Assembly (NCBI GenBank): GCA_945903445.1
Contig: CAMDNZ010000012.1
Coordinates: forward strand, 1-64,000
DNA length: 64,000 nucleotides
Source of the DNA: Bordetella parapertussis
GTDB lineage: Bacteria > Pseudomonadota > Gammaproteobacteria > Burkholderiales > Burkholderiaceae_B
Direction: 5' to 3'
Every line of letters starts with the position of its first letter. Position 1 is the first letter of the stretch. The position numbers were made by a program, and so were the translations under genes. Below the pieces are notes generated by a model. That model made no database searches. It was given only the letters and a program-made list of their open reading frames with translations, and had not been told where the DNA came from. Of the stretch, positions 1 to 8,612 are shown piece after piece.

Positions 1-28
1 GTCGGGCGCTGCGTGGCAGACGCCCGAC
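1..28 (-). terminator. Hairpin downstream of the lldD-like gene
   Basis: Positions 1-8 and 21-28 are perfect inverted repeats. The inner 9-12/16-19 (CTGC/GCAG) extend the stem around a GTG loop with one bulged A. It lies about 75 bases beyond the stop of the minus-strand lldD-like gene, so a terminator is plausible. Any T-run would fall outside the window, so this cannot be confirmed. Confidence 0.4.
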
Positions 29-103
29 GCGCAAGCCCCTAGCGCAGGCACCCTAGCGCGCGACTCGCGTCGCCAAGTATCCAGGTAAACCGTCGATGTA
101 CCG

Positions 104-1300
104 TCAGCTCAACAGCGACTCGGCCATCAGTGCCGGTGTCGGATACGTACCCGGCAACAGAATGTCGCGATTCACCTGTTGAATATCGCGCTTGCCGCAC
201 AGCGCCATGGTCACATCCAATTCGCGCGCAACAATATTCAAGATCTGGTCTACACCCGCTTCGCCGCGCGCACCCAAACCATATAGGTAGGGCCGCCCCA
301 TCAGCACGCCGCGAGCGCCCAGCGCCACGGCGCGCAACACGTCCTGACCCGATCTCACGCCACCGTCCATCCACACCTCGATCGACTGACCTGCGGCTTC
401 GGCCAGCGCGGGTAAGGCGTTGATCGACGAGATCGCGCCGTCCAACTGCCGTCCGCCGTGATTGCTGACCACCAGCGCATCGGCACCGCTGTCGGCAGCC
501 AGACGGGCATCTTCAGGATCCAGCACGCCCTTGATGATCAGCTTGCCGCCCCAGCGCTTCTTGATCCATTCGACATCGTTCCAACTGAGCGCGGGATCGA
601 ATTGTTCGGCGGTCCACGACCCTAGCGACGACAGATCGGTCACGCCTTTGGCATGGCCCACGATGTTGCCGAAGCTGCGGCGAGGCGTTCGCAACATGTG
701 GAAGCACCAGCGCGGCTTGCCCGCCAGATTGATAAGGTTGCGCAAAGTGAGCTCGGGCGGGGCCGACATGCCGTTGCGCAAGTCCTTGTGACGCTGGCCC
801 AGAACCTGCAAATCCAGAGTCAACATCAAGGCCGAACAATTGACCGCGCGAGCGCGATCGATCAGCGCTTCGACAAACGACTTGTCGCGCATCACGTACA
901 ACTGAAACCAGAACGGTGTCGGAGAATGGCGGGCGACGTCCTCCATCGAGCAGATGCTCATGGTGGACAGCGTGAACGGCACGCCGAATCGGGCGGCCGC
1001 GCGTGCTGCCAGGATTTCGCCGTCGCCGCGCTGCATGCCCGTCAAGCCGCAGGGGGCCAGTGCCACCGGCATGGCCACGTCCTGGCCCAGCATGGTGCTG
1101 CGTATGCTGCGGCCTTCCATGTTGCGTGCCACGCGCTGGCGAAACTTGATGCGCTGAAAGTCGGTCTCGTTGGCGCGATAGGTGGACTCAGTCCACGAGC
1201 CCGAATCGGCGTAGTCGTAGAACATGCGCGGCACGCGCTGCTGCGCGATGACTCGCATGTCATCGACTGTGGCGACAAAAGGCGTATTGGCTTGGCTCAT
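104..1300 (-). CDS. lldD: FMN-dependent L-lactate dehydrogenase / alpha-hydroxy-acid oxidoreductase
   Basis: A 398-residue member of the FMN-dependent alpha-hydroxy-acid dehydrogenase family, which oxidises L-lactate (or a similar 2-hydroxy acid) to the 2-oxo acid and passes electrons to the respiratory chain. The TIM-barrel hallmarks are present: FYDYADSG near residue 27, the catalytic SNHGGRQ with His281 and Arg284, and the FMN-phosphate region DGGVRSG near 313. Length matches E. coli LldD (396 aa). The ATG at 1300 lies 17 bases after the stop of the M23 peptidase gene, so the two are probably co-transcribed. No lldP/lldR neighbours are visible. Substrate is not fixed by sequence; glycolate or mandelate oxidases of the same family are alternatives. 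Confidence 0.85.
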   Translation of the reverse strand: MSQANTPFVATVDDMRVIAQQRVPRMFYDYADSGSWTESTYRANETDFQRIKFRQRVARNMEGRSIRSTMLGQDVAMPVALAPCGLTGMQRGDGEILAARAAARFGVPFTLSTMSICSMEDVARHSPTPFWFQLYVMRDKSFVEALIDRARAVNCSALMLTLDLQVLGQRHKDLRNGMSAPPELTLRNLINLAGKPRWCFHMLRTPRRSFGNIVGHAKGVTDLSSLGSWTAEQFDPALSWNDVEWIKKRWGGKLIIKGVLDPEDARLAADSGADALVVSNHGGRQLDGAISSINALPALAEAAGQSIEVWMDGGVRSGQDVLRAVALGARGVLMGRPYLYGLGARGEAGVDQILNIVARELDVTMALCGKRDIQQVNRDILLPGTYPTPALMAESLLS

Positions 1301-1317
1301 GATTCGGCTCCCCTGGT

Positions 1318-2208
1318 TCAGGGTTGGAATGCACCAATGAAAATTGCCGGATCGACGCGGGCATTGTTCAGGCTCATGTTCCAGTGCAGGTGCGGCCCGG
1401 TCGCCCGCCCGGTGGCGCCGACCTTGCCCAAAACGTCGCCTCGGGCGACCTGCTGGCCCACCTGAACGTCGATCGCCGACAAGTGGCAGAACATGCTGAT
1501 CATGCCCTGGCCGTGATCGATGAATACGGTGCGACCATTGAAAAAGTAGTCGCCGACCAGAACCACCTTACCGCCCGCCGGTGCCTTGATAGGCGTGCCG
1601 GTGGGCGCAGCGAAGTCCAGGCCCGAATGCGGATTGCGCTCTTCGCCATTGAAAAAGCGACGCAGACCAAACGGACTGCTCAAGCGTCCCGGCACCGGTC
1701 GATCGAGCATCACGTTGCTGGGTGTGCCCGGCGTGTAGCGGGCATAGGCGGCATTTTGCTCGGCCAGCTCGCGTTCGATCCGGCGCAGATCGGCAGGATC
1801 GGGATTCACCTGACGCTTGTTTTTAAGCGTAATGTACTGGGCTTCGTAAGTCTTGGCACGAACCTCGAAACCGATCTGACGGACACCGCCCGCAGCATCG
1901 ACTTGCAAAGTCTCGCGGCCAGGCTCGACCGACAGCGGGATACCCACGACAGCCAACCAACGGCCGTCGTCGGCCAACACCATGACCCGATCGCCGCGAT
2001 ACTGAACCCGGGGCGCTGAACCGCCCTGTCCGACCACGATGGCGGCTGTGCCGCCCGGCACGGGCTTGTCGAACATGCGGCCGATGAAACTGGCCGACGC
2101 CGTGGATTCGGCCGCTGCGGCGAGGTGCTGGACAGCCTTGCCGGCGTAGGCCGGCTGGACCGCCAGCACAAGGACTGGCGCGGCCAGCAAAGCGATCAAT
2201 GTACGCAT
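1318..2208 (-). CDS. Exported M23-family peptidoglycan endopeptidase
   Basis: A 296-residue exported protein with a signal peptide at residues 1-22 (ending AYA). The C-terminal domain is a LytM/M23 zinc metallopeptidase. Ligand motifs are visible: HSGLD (His194, Asp198), His242 in CHLS, and HLH at 273-275. Enzymes of this family cut peptide cross-links in peptidoglycan, or act as EnvC/NlpD-type amidase activators when ligands are missing. Here all expected ligands are present, so activity is likely. The N-terminal half holds beta-rich segments and a short charged stretch typical of lysostaphin-like envelope proteins. It starts 10 bases after the preceding lipoprotein gene, suggesting a shared transcript with an envelope role. 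Confidence 0.88.
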   Translation of the reverse strand: MRTLIALLAAPVLVLAVQPAYAGKAVQHLAAAAESTASASFIGRMFDKPVPGGTAAIVVGQGGSAPRVQYRGDRVMVLADDGRWLAVVGIPLSVEPGRETLQVDAAGGVRQIGFEVRAKTYEAQYITLKNKRQVNPDPADLRRIERELAEQNAAYARYTPGTPSNVMLDRPVPGRLSSPFGLRRFFNGEERNPHSGLDFAAPTGTPIKAPAGGKVVLVGDYFFNGRTVFIDHGQGMISMFCHLSAIDVQVGQQVARGDVLGKVGATGRATGPHLHWNMSLNNARVDPAIFIGAFQP

Positions 2209-2218
2209 ATCGAGTCCA

Positions 2219-2554
2219 TCACAGACACATGTTGGCCGCCTGCATGTACTGCTGCGTCCGGTATTTCAACCGGGTATACATGTTGACATGCGTCTTGCCG
2301 TCATAGTGCTGGACGCGAGTGACTTCCTCGACGTTGAAGCTGCCTTCGGTATAGATATCGAAGCCGTTGCGAATTTTCTGGACCTGAACGTCGGCCCCCT
2401 CGCCCCGCCAACCTTGCGCCAAACACTCGGCGTAGGCTTGTGGGGTCTTGGCGGTCGTCGCGAAGAAGACAGGATCCTTCTTTCGCAGGTCGTCGACGTT
2501 GGCGCAACCAGCGACGGCTGCAGTCAGCAAAGCAGCCAGAATAAGGCGGGACAT
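2219..2554 (-). CDS. Small putative lipoprotein, unknown function
   Basis: A 111-residue protein beginning MSRLILAALL. The hydrophobic signal ends in the lipobox VAGC with Cys17, so it should be lipid-anchored in the envelope. The mature part is short, polar, and has conserved-looking Cys residues (ECLAQGW and the C-terminal NMCL). I chose ATG 2554 because the lipobox begins there; longer in-frame starts add sequence without a signal. The stop lies 10 bases before the M23 peptidase start, so this is probably an envelope operon. No family assigned. Confidence 0.75.
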   Translation of the reverse strand: MSRLILAALLTAAVAGCANVDDLRKKDPVFFATTAKTPQAYAECLAQGWRGEGADVQVQKIRNGFDIYTEGSFNVEEVTRVQHYDGKTHVNMYTRLKYRTQQYMQAANMCL

Positions 2555-2699
2555 GGAACAGGCACTCCGAATGCGGGAACAGTTCAGACTATACCGCCTC
2601 GAGAAGCAGTGCGCGCCCGGAAGACTGCGGCTCGGCATCGAGCTTGAACTCGCGCACCAGCCCGGCCAGGTGCGCTGCTCATGGCTGGCGAGATCGATC

Positions 2700-3383
2700 T
2701 CACTGACGACGGCTATCGGCAAGTCCGACGCCACCGCCATCGAACGGGTGACCTTCACCAAGACGGCGAGCGGTTTTAGGACGGAATGCGGCCGTCACGG
2801 CACCGTGCGTGTCGATGTAAGGCCCACCGATCAGTTGCACGCAATAGGGTATGGCCGCGAAGATACCTGGCACTTGCAGGGTGCCATCGGCCTGACGCAA
2901 GCCTTCCAAGGTCTCGCGTATCGCTTTTGGTTGACCTGGCAGATTGACGATCAGTGCGGCATGCGTATCCAGCTCTCGCAGGACGGCCGTTTGACGGGAT
3001 AAGATGGCGGTTGGCACGAACTGTAGGCTGATCTGGCGCATCTGCTCGCCAAAACCCGGCATTTCACGCATCCCCGCCGCAACCGTGGCCTCGGGCGTCA
3101 CATCACGCCGGGCCGGCCCCGTCCCCCCGGTCGTCAGAATCAGATCGCACCCCACCCGATCGACCAGCGCGATCAGCGTGTCTCGAATCCTGTCGAAATC
3201 GTCCGGAATGACCTGTGTTCGCACTTGCCAGTCGCTGGCCAGCGCACTGCCCAACCAGTCGAGTAGCGCGGGGATGCCTTGGTCCTGGTAGTCGCCTCGG
3301 GATGCCCGATCGGAAATTGAAACCAGGCCTAGCAAGAGATCATCGGGATGACGTCGCTGTAAGGGATCGAATGCAGTCGGCAT
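2700..3383 (-). CDS. mogA: Molybdopterin adenylyltransferase MogA-like
   Basis: A 227-residue MogA/MoaB-type protein that would adenylylate molybdopterin before molybdate insertion. The diagnostic MPT-binding loop TTGGTGP (about residues 84-90) is followed by RRDVTPEA (about 92-99). A second family motif lies in the LPGQPKA segment. It is longer than E. coli MogA (195 aa) by an N-terminal extension and a basic C-terminal tail of about 30 residues. ATG 3383 is chosen; in-frame upstream sequence is unlike the family. No other moa/moe genes are in the window. It is 145 bases upstream of the small lipoprotein gene on the same strand. Confidence 0.85.
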   Translation of the reverse strand: MPTAFDPLQRRHPDDLLLGLVSISDRASRGDYQDQGIPALLDWLGSALASDWQVRTQVIPDDFDRIRDTLIALVDRVGCDLILTTGGTGPARRDVTPEATVAAGMREMPGFGEQMRQISLQFVPTAILSRQTAVLRELDTHAALIVNLPGQPKAIRETLEGLRQADGTLQVPGIFAAIPYCVQLIGGPYIDTHGAVTAAFRPKTARRLGEGHPFDGGGVGLADSRRQ

Positions 3384-3632
3384 GGTAAGTAGAGGTGCTT
3401 GGTGGATGGAAGCGATCGGAAAGATTTGACCGGGCAATCGATTGAAGCAGCGTAAGCGTGATCGGGCGACAAGGCAACACGGCACGAAGCGTCTTATGGC
3501 ACGCAATGGTAAAGCCTGTCTCAAGCCTGCATCTCCCTTTCAGTTACATCAATGACACGATTGGTGCTGTTTTCATATTGCACCGCAGCATCCAATTTGC
3601 TGTAATGGATCAATGACATACCGGAGGTGACC
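3384..3632. other. Divergent intergenic region mogA / DUF3141 gene
   Basis: About 250 bases between two divergent genes, clearly more AT-rich than surroundings around 3540-3620. It should carry promoters for both directions. A GGAGG Shine-Dalgarno at 3623-3627 precedes GTG 3633. I saw no convincing operator, and no small gene with a ribosome site. Confidence 0.5.
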
Positions 3633-6272
3633 GTGTCTGAAACCCGTCGTCCGACTGATGCATCCACGCACGCAGCAAGCGATCCCTGGAGCCAGGCTAT
3701 GGCCTATGGCCGGGATGCGTGGCAGCGCGGCGTGCTGTATTGGGATGTCATGCGACAACGCGGGAACCAGTATCTGGAGCACATGGGGCAAACTGCGCCC
3801 AACGTGCTCAGCATGCCGTACGAGACGGTCATGGACGGTCGTCAATTGCCCGATCCCGTCAACTACGGGCTATTGCGCATCATCGCCCCCGACGATGCGC
3901 CGGTCGATCCGCTCAAGCGTCCTTTCCTGGTGGTCGATCCGCGCGCCGGTCACGGGCCGGGTATCGGCGGTTTCAAGCCGGAGAGCGAGATTGGCGTGGC
4001 CGTTCGTGCCGGTCACCCCTGCTATTTTGCGAGCTTCCTGCCCGAGCCGATGCCCACTCAAACGGTCGAGGATGTCATTCGCGCCGAAACGCGATTCCTG
4101 GAAGAAATTATCGCTCGCCATCCGAAGGCCGAGGGCAAGCCCGTCGTGGTGGGCAACTGTCAGGCTGGCTGGCAAATCATGATGGCGGCGGCGATCCGCC
4201 CCGAGCTGTTCGGTCCTATCGTGATCGCCGGTGCGCCCCTGTCTTACTGGGCCGGCTGGCGCGGCATGAACCCGATGCGCTACGGCGGCGGGATGGTAGG
4301 AGGCAGTTGGCTCACCGCGCTGTGCAGCGATCTTGGCGCAGGCCGCTTCGACGGCGCCTGGTTGGTGCAGAACTTCGAGAACCTGAACCCGGCCAATACC
4401 TTGTGGGGCAAGCAGTACAACTTGTATGCCAACGTCGATACGGAAGCCGAGCGCTATCTCAGTTTCGAAAAATGGTGGGGTGGTCACGTTTTCCTGAATC
4501 GGCCCGAAATTCAATATATTGTCGACAACCTGTTCGTCGGCAATCGCCTGTCCACCGGCGGGCTGGTCACGCGCGACGGCGTACGCATCGATTTGCGCAA
4601 TATCCGTTCGCCCATCATCGTGTTTTGCTCTAAGGGCGACAACATCACCCCACCCCCCCAAGCCCTGGGCTGGATTCCCGACTTGTACGAGAACGACGCG
4701 CAGCTCCGCGCGCACGGTCAGACCATCGTGTATGCCGTACACGAGAGCATCGGCCATCTGGGCATTTTCGTATCGGGTAGCGTGGCGCGCAAAGAGCATC
4801 AGGAATTCACCTCGAACATCGACATGATCGATGTATTGCCGCCTGGGCTGTATCAAGCCGAAATCGCCGACAAGACGCCCGAGACGCTAAATCCCGATCT
4901 GGCCGACGGCGACTACGTCATGTCGTTCGCCCGCCGTCACCTGGAAGACATTCGCGCCATCGTCCAGCAAAAACCCGAAGACGATTTGCGCTTCGCATCG
5001 GTCGCTCGCATCAGCGATGTCAACCTGGGCTTGTATCGCAGTTTCGTGCAGCCCTGGGTGCGTGCGGTGGTGACGCCTGAAGCCGCCAACGGGCTGCAAC
5101 GCATGCATCCGCTGCGACTGCCCTACGAACTGCTGTCCGACCGCAACCCGCTGTTCGCACAGGTGGCCAAGCTTGCCGAAGACGTGCGCGCCCACCGCCA
5201 GTCGGTGACTCCGGACAATGTGTTCGCCCTGGCCGAACACGCCGTGGCGCAGTGGGTGGACAAGGCCTTGGACGGCTATCGCGTCGCGCGCGACGACGCG
5301 CAAGAGGCCGCCTTCATGCAAATCTACGGTTCGCCTCTGGTACAGGATTGGGCCGGATTGGGGGCCCGACCTGGGCCCCCGCGACCGCATCCTGGCGTGT
5401 CGCCCGAGCATCGGGCTTTCATGGCCGAACGCCGCGAGACGTTGAGCAAACTGACCGACCAGGGTGGCTTGCGCGAAGCCGCCATCCGTATGCTGCTGGC
5501 CGTCGTGGGCGCTGAAGGCGACGCCGACGAACGCAGCTTCGCAGTCATTCGCAACATGCGCGCCAAGAAGGATCACATGCTGGCCTTGCAGACGTTCAAA
5601 GACATCGTGCGCGATCAGGCGCTGATCATGATGCTGGACACGCAGGCCGCCATCGACGCCATTCCAAGCTTGCTGGACGGTGCCACCGCCGGCGACATCC
5701 GCCGCGCACTGCACGATATGGAGCAGGTGCTGGATGCCGCCGCGCCTTACTCCGAAAAAGGCGAAGCGGCATTGCAGGACATGAAACAGCTATTCGAGCA
5801 GGCTGCCGCGCGCGCGGAAACGCGCGAACGTCGCGCCGGGGCATCGACGGCGACTGCACGTCGCTCGCGCAGCCGCCAAGCCAGCGCCAGCCCGGGATCG
5901 ACGCTGGTGGATACGACGCCGGGTCTGGCCGCCAAGCCGGTCGAAGCCTCGCGCCAAGCGGAACTACCTTATCCGATCGAGGCCGCCCGGGAGACCGACC
6001 AGAGCGATGCTGCAGCGCGCGCACCGGCGAAACGTGTACGACGAATGCCCGCTGCAAAGACAGCGAACCTTACAGCAGCGGCTAAAAAGCAGGCAAGGTC
6101 TGCCGCGAAAATGCCTGCGACAACCGTACCCCCTGCGTCGGCGAAAACCGCTACCCGGAGATCTGCCAAAACTGCTCCCGAAACATCTGCATTGTCATCG
6201 GGCACCGCCGCAGGCAAGACTGGCAGGACGCCTCGCCGATCGGCTCCGGCGAAAAAAAACCGGACCGCATGA
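3633..6272 (+). CDS. DUF3141 protein, PHA-synthase-like alpha/beta hydrolase with basic tail
   Basis: An 879-residue DUF3141-type protein, annotated in the literature only as poly(3-hydroxyalkanoate) polymerase-like. The nucleophile elbow GNCQAG (about residues 174-179) has Cys where lipases have Ser, as in PHA synthases. Later FCSKGDNITPP and ESIGHLGIF look like the acid and His regions. The middle is helical. From about residue 735 the chain becomes Ala/Lys/Arg/Thr-rich (repeated AAK, SAK and RRS elements), like histone-H1 or phasin-like tails, suggesting nucleic-acid or granule binding. The start is GTG 3633, five bases after GGAGG at 3623-3627; a GTG at 3627 overlaps that site. The 3' end overlaps the pgk terminator. 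Biochemical function is not established. Confidence 0.85.
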   Translation: MSETRRPTDASTHAASDPWSQAMAYGRDAWQRGVLYWDVMRQRGNQYLEHMGQTAPNVLSMPYETVMDGRQLPDPVNYGLLRIIAPDDAPVDPLKRPFLVVDPRAGHGPGIGGFKPESEIGVAVRAGHPCYFASFLPEPMPTQTVEDVIRAETRFLEEIIARHPKAEGKPVVVGNCQAGWQIMMAAAIRPELFGPIVIAGAPLSYWAGWRGMNPMRYGGGMVGGSWLTALCSDLGAGRFDGAWLVQNFENLNPANTLWGKQYNLYANVDTEAERYLSFEKWWGGHVFLNRPEIQYIVDNLFVGNRLSTGGLVTRDGVRIDLRNIRSPIIVFCSKGDNITPPPQALGWIPDLYENDAQLRAHGQTIVYAVHESIGHLGIFVSGSVARKEHQEFTSNIDMIDVLPPGLYQAEIADKTPETLNPDLADGDYVMSFARRHLEDIRAIVQQKPEDDLRFASVARISDVNLGLYRSFVQPWVRAVVTPEAANGLQRMHPLRLPYELLSDRNPLFAQVAKLAEDVRAHRQSVTPDNVFALAEHAVAQWVDKALDGYRVARDDAQEAAFMQIYGSPLVQDWAGLGARPGPPRPHPGVSPEHRAFMAERRETLSKLTDQGGLREAAIRMLLAVVGAEGDADERSFAVIRNMRAKKDHMLALQTFKDIVRDQALIMMLDTQAAIDAIPSLLDGATAGDIRRALHDMEQVLDAAAPYSEKGEAALQDMKQLFEQAAARAETRERRAGASTATARRSRSRQASASPGSTLVDTTPGLAAKPVEASRQAELPYPIEAARETDQSDAAARAPAKRVRRMPAAKTANLTAAAKKQARSAAKMPATTVPPASAKTATRRSAKTAPETSALSSGTAAGKTGRTPRRSAPAKKNRTA

Positions 6273-6282
6273 AGCGATCCGG
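6252..6282 (-). terminator. Rho-independent terminator of the tkt-gapA-pgk operon
   Basis: The inverted repeat CCGGACCGC (6260-6268) / GCGATCCGG (6274-6282) has one mismatch. On the minus strand it is followed by eight T (6259-6252), a classic intrinsic terminator. It lies about 90 bases after the pgk stop and inside the final codons of the convergent DUF3141 gene. Confidence 0.85.
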
Positions 6283-6368
6283 CCTGTCCTGAACGCTGCT
6301 GGGTATAAGCACTCAGCGGCTTGCACCGACAGATATAGGCCGCACGCCGGTCTGCCCGCGCCAACCGA

Positions 6369-7565
6369 TCAGCTGTTGGCGCGCTGTTCCAAAATATCCA
6401 CAGCGGGCAATACTTTGCCCTCCAGGAACTCCAGGAACGCCCCGCCCCCGGTCGAGATATAGCTCACCTGGTCGCCAATGCCGAACTTGGCGATGGCGGC
6501 CAGCGTATCGCCACCACCGGCGATCGAGAACGCGCTCGACTCGGCAATGGCACGGGCGATCGTCTCAGTACCGCCTGCAAACGCGTCGAATTCGAACACG
6601 CCTACAGGGCCGTTCCAAACAATGGTGCCTGCCGTCTTCAGGATGTCGGCCAAGACTTGCGCCGACTGCGGACCCAGATCGAGCACCATGTCGTCAGCGG
6701 CGACATCGGCCGCCGCCTTGGTCTCGGCAGGCGCATCGGCACCGAAGGTCTTGGCCGTCACCACATCGGTCGGGATCGGCACTGCCGCAGCACGCGCTTG
6801 CATTTGCGCGATCACGGCCTGCGCCTGATCGACCTGATCGGCCTCGACCAGAGACTTGCCCACAGGCTGACCCACCGCCAGCAAAAAGGTGTTGGCAATG
6901 CCACCGCCCACCACCAACTGATCGACTCGATCGGCCAAGGTATTCAGAATCGACAGCTTGGTCGATACTTTCGAGCCCCCGACAATGGCCACCAACGGAC
7001 GCTTCGGCTCGTGCAGCGCACGCCCCAACGCATCCAGTTCGGCAGCCAGCAAGGGACCGGCGCAGGCGACCGGCGCGAACTTGGCGATACCGTATGTGGT
7101 AGCCTCGGCGCGGTGCGCAGTGCCGAACGCATCGTTGACGTAAACATCGCACAATGCCGCCAGCTTGCGCGACAAGGCTTCCGTGTTCTTCTTCTCGCCC
7201 ACGTTACCGCGGCAGTTCTCCAGCAACACCACCTGGCCCGGTGCGACATCGACGCCATCGGTCCAGTTCTGCACCAGGGACACCGGCTGAGCCAACAAGG
7301 CCGACAAGCGCTCGGCCACCACGGCCAGGCTGTCGGCCGCGGTCAGCGCGCCTTCGGTGGGGCGGCCCAGATGGGAGGTCACCATGACCGCCGCACCCGC
7401 GTCCAATGCCAGGCGAATGCCCGGCACCGACGCGCGAATGCGCGTGTCTTCGGTGATGCGGCCTGCCTCGTCTAAGGGCACGTTCAGATCGGCGCGAATA
7501 AACACGCGCTTGGCTTGAAGCGCGCCGGCTTCGGCCAGACCGGCCAGAGTCTTCACTTGAGCCAT
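6369..7565 (-). CDS. pgk: Phosphoglycerate kinase
   Basis: 398 residues, normal length for bacterial PGK, which interconverts 1,3-bisphosphoglycerate + ADP and 3-phosphoglycerate + ATP in glycolysis/gluconeogenesis (and the Calvin cycle where present). Recognised by ADLNVPLD near the N terminus, SHLGRPTEG, NDAFGTAHRAEATT, GGSKVSTK and the nucleotide-loop GGGDTLAA close to the C terminus. ATG 7565 gives the family-typical beginning MAQVKTLAGL; it lies 14 bases after the gapA stop, so the gene is the last of the tkt-gapA-pgk operon. Confidence 0.97.
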   Translation of the reverse strand: MAQVKTLAGLAEAGALQAKRVFIRADLNVPLDEAGRITEDTRIRASVPGIRLALDAGAAVMVTSHLGRPTEGALTAADSLAVVAERLSALLAQPVSLVQNWTDGVDVAPGQVVLLENCRGNVGEKKNTEALSRKLAALCDVYVNDAFGTAHRAEATTYGIAKFAPVACAGPLLAAELDALGRALHEPKRPLVAIVGGSKVSTKLSILNTLADRVDQLVVGGGIANTFLLAVGQPVGKSLVEADQVDQAQAVIAQMQARAAAVPIPTDVVTAKTFGADAPAETKAAADVAADDMVLDLGPQSAQVLADILKTAGTIVWNGPVGVFEFDAFAGGTETIARAIAESSAFSIAGGGDTLAAIAKFGIGDQVSYISTGGGAFLEFLEGKVLPAVDILEQRANS

Positions 7566-7579
7566 CGCAAGGGCCTCGC

Positions 7580-8587
7580 TCAAGCCGACATCAGCGCGAC
7601 GGTGGTGTCGAGCATGCGGTTCGAGAAGCCCCACTCGTTGTCGTACCACGACGAGACCTTGACCAGATTGCCCTGAACCTTGGTCAAGCCGGCATCGACC
7701 GTGCTGGAAGCCGGGTTATGGTTGAAGTCGACGGAAACCAGCGGCTCGGTCGTGAAGTCCAGAATGCCTTTCAGGGCGCCTTGCGAGGCTTCCTTCAGGA
7801 TGCCGTTGACCTCTTCCACCGAGGTTTCGCGGCTGGCAGTGAACGTCAAATCGACGATCGACACGTTGATGGTCGGCACGCGAATAGCGTAGCCGTCCAA
7901 CTTGCCGTTCAGTTCGGGCAGCACCAGGCCGACTGCAGCAGCAGCGCCGGTCTTGGTCGGAATCATGCTTTGGGTGGCCGAGCGGGCGCGACGCAGATCT
8001 TCGTGATAGACGTCGGTCAGCACTTGGTCGTTGGTGTAGGCGTGTACGGTAGTCATCAAACCGGCGACCACGCCCAGCTTGTCGTGCAGCGGCTTGACCA
8101 ACGGGGCCAGGCAGTTGGTGGTGCACGATGCGTTCGAGATCACGGTGTGCTCTTTCTTCAGCACGCCGTGGTTCACGCCATAGACGACGGTCGCGTCCAC
8201 ATCCTTGCCGCCGGGGGCCGAGATGATGACTTTCTTGGCACCGCCTTTCAGGTGAGCGCTGGCTTTTTCCTTGGTGGTGAAAAAGCCGGTGCATTCCAGC
8301 ACCACGTCGACCTTCAATTCGCCCCAGGGCAGTTCGGCCGGATTGCGATTGGCCAGCACGCGGATCTTGTCGCCATTGACCACCAGGTAGTCGCCGTCCA
8401 CTTCCACTTTGCCGGGGAAGCGACCATGGGCCGTGTCGTACTGCGTGAGATGGGCGTTGGTCTTGGGATCGCCCAAGTCGTTGATGGCCACGATCTCGAT
8501 GTCGTGTTTCTTGCCCGACTCGTAATGCGCGCGCAGGATGTTGCGGCCGATGCGGCCATAGCCGTTAATGGCGACTCGAATGGTCAT
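7580..8587 (-). CDS. gapA: Glyceraldehyde-3-phosphate dehydrogenase (type I)
   Basis: 335 residues, the standard length. The enzyme oxidises glyceraldehyde-3-phosphate with phosphate and NAD. The Rossmann motif INGYGRIGR opens the protein; the active-site block SNASCTTNC spans 151-159 with catalytic Cys155; His182 lies in TTVHAY. The Asp in INDLGD (residue 37) favours NAD over NADP. ATG 8587 is used; the next gene downstream is pgk (14-base gap) and upstream is tkt (25-base gap), all on the same strand. Confidence 0.97.
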   Translation of the reverse strand: MTIRVAINGYGRIGRNILRAHYESGKKHDIEIVAINDLGDPKTNAHLTQYDTAHGRFPGKVEVDGDYLVVNGDKIRVLANRNPAELPWGELKVDVVLECTGFFTTKEKASAHLKGGAKKVIISAPGGKDVDATVVYGVNHGVLKKEHTVISNASCTTNCLAPLVKPLHDKLGVVAGLMTTVHAYTNDQVLTDVYHEDLRRARSATQSMIPTKTGAAAAVGLVLPELNGKLDGYAIRVPTINVSIVDLTFTASRETSVEEVNGILKEASQGALKGILDFTTEPLVSVDFNHNPASSTVDAGLTKVQGNLVKVSSWYDNEWGFSNRMLDTTVALMSA

Positions 8588-8612
8588 GAGGTCTGCTCCT
8601 GGTTTTATAAGA

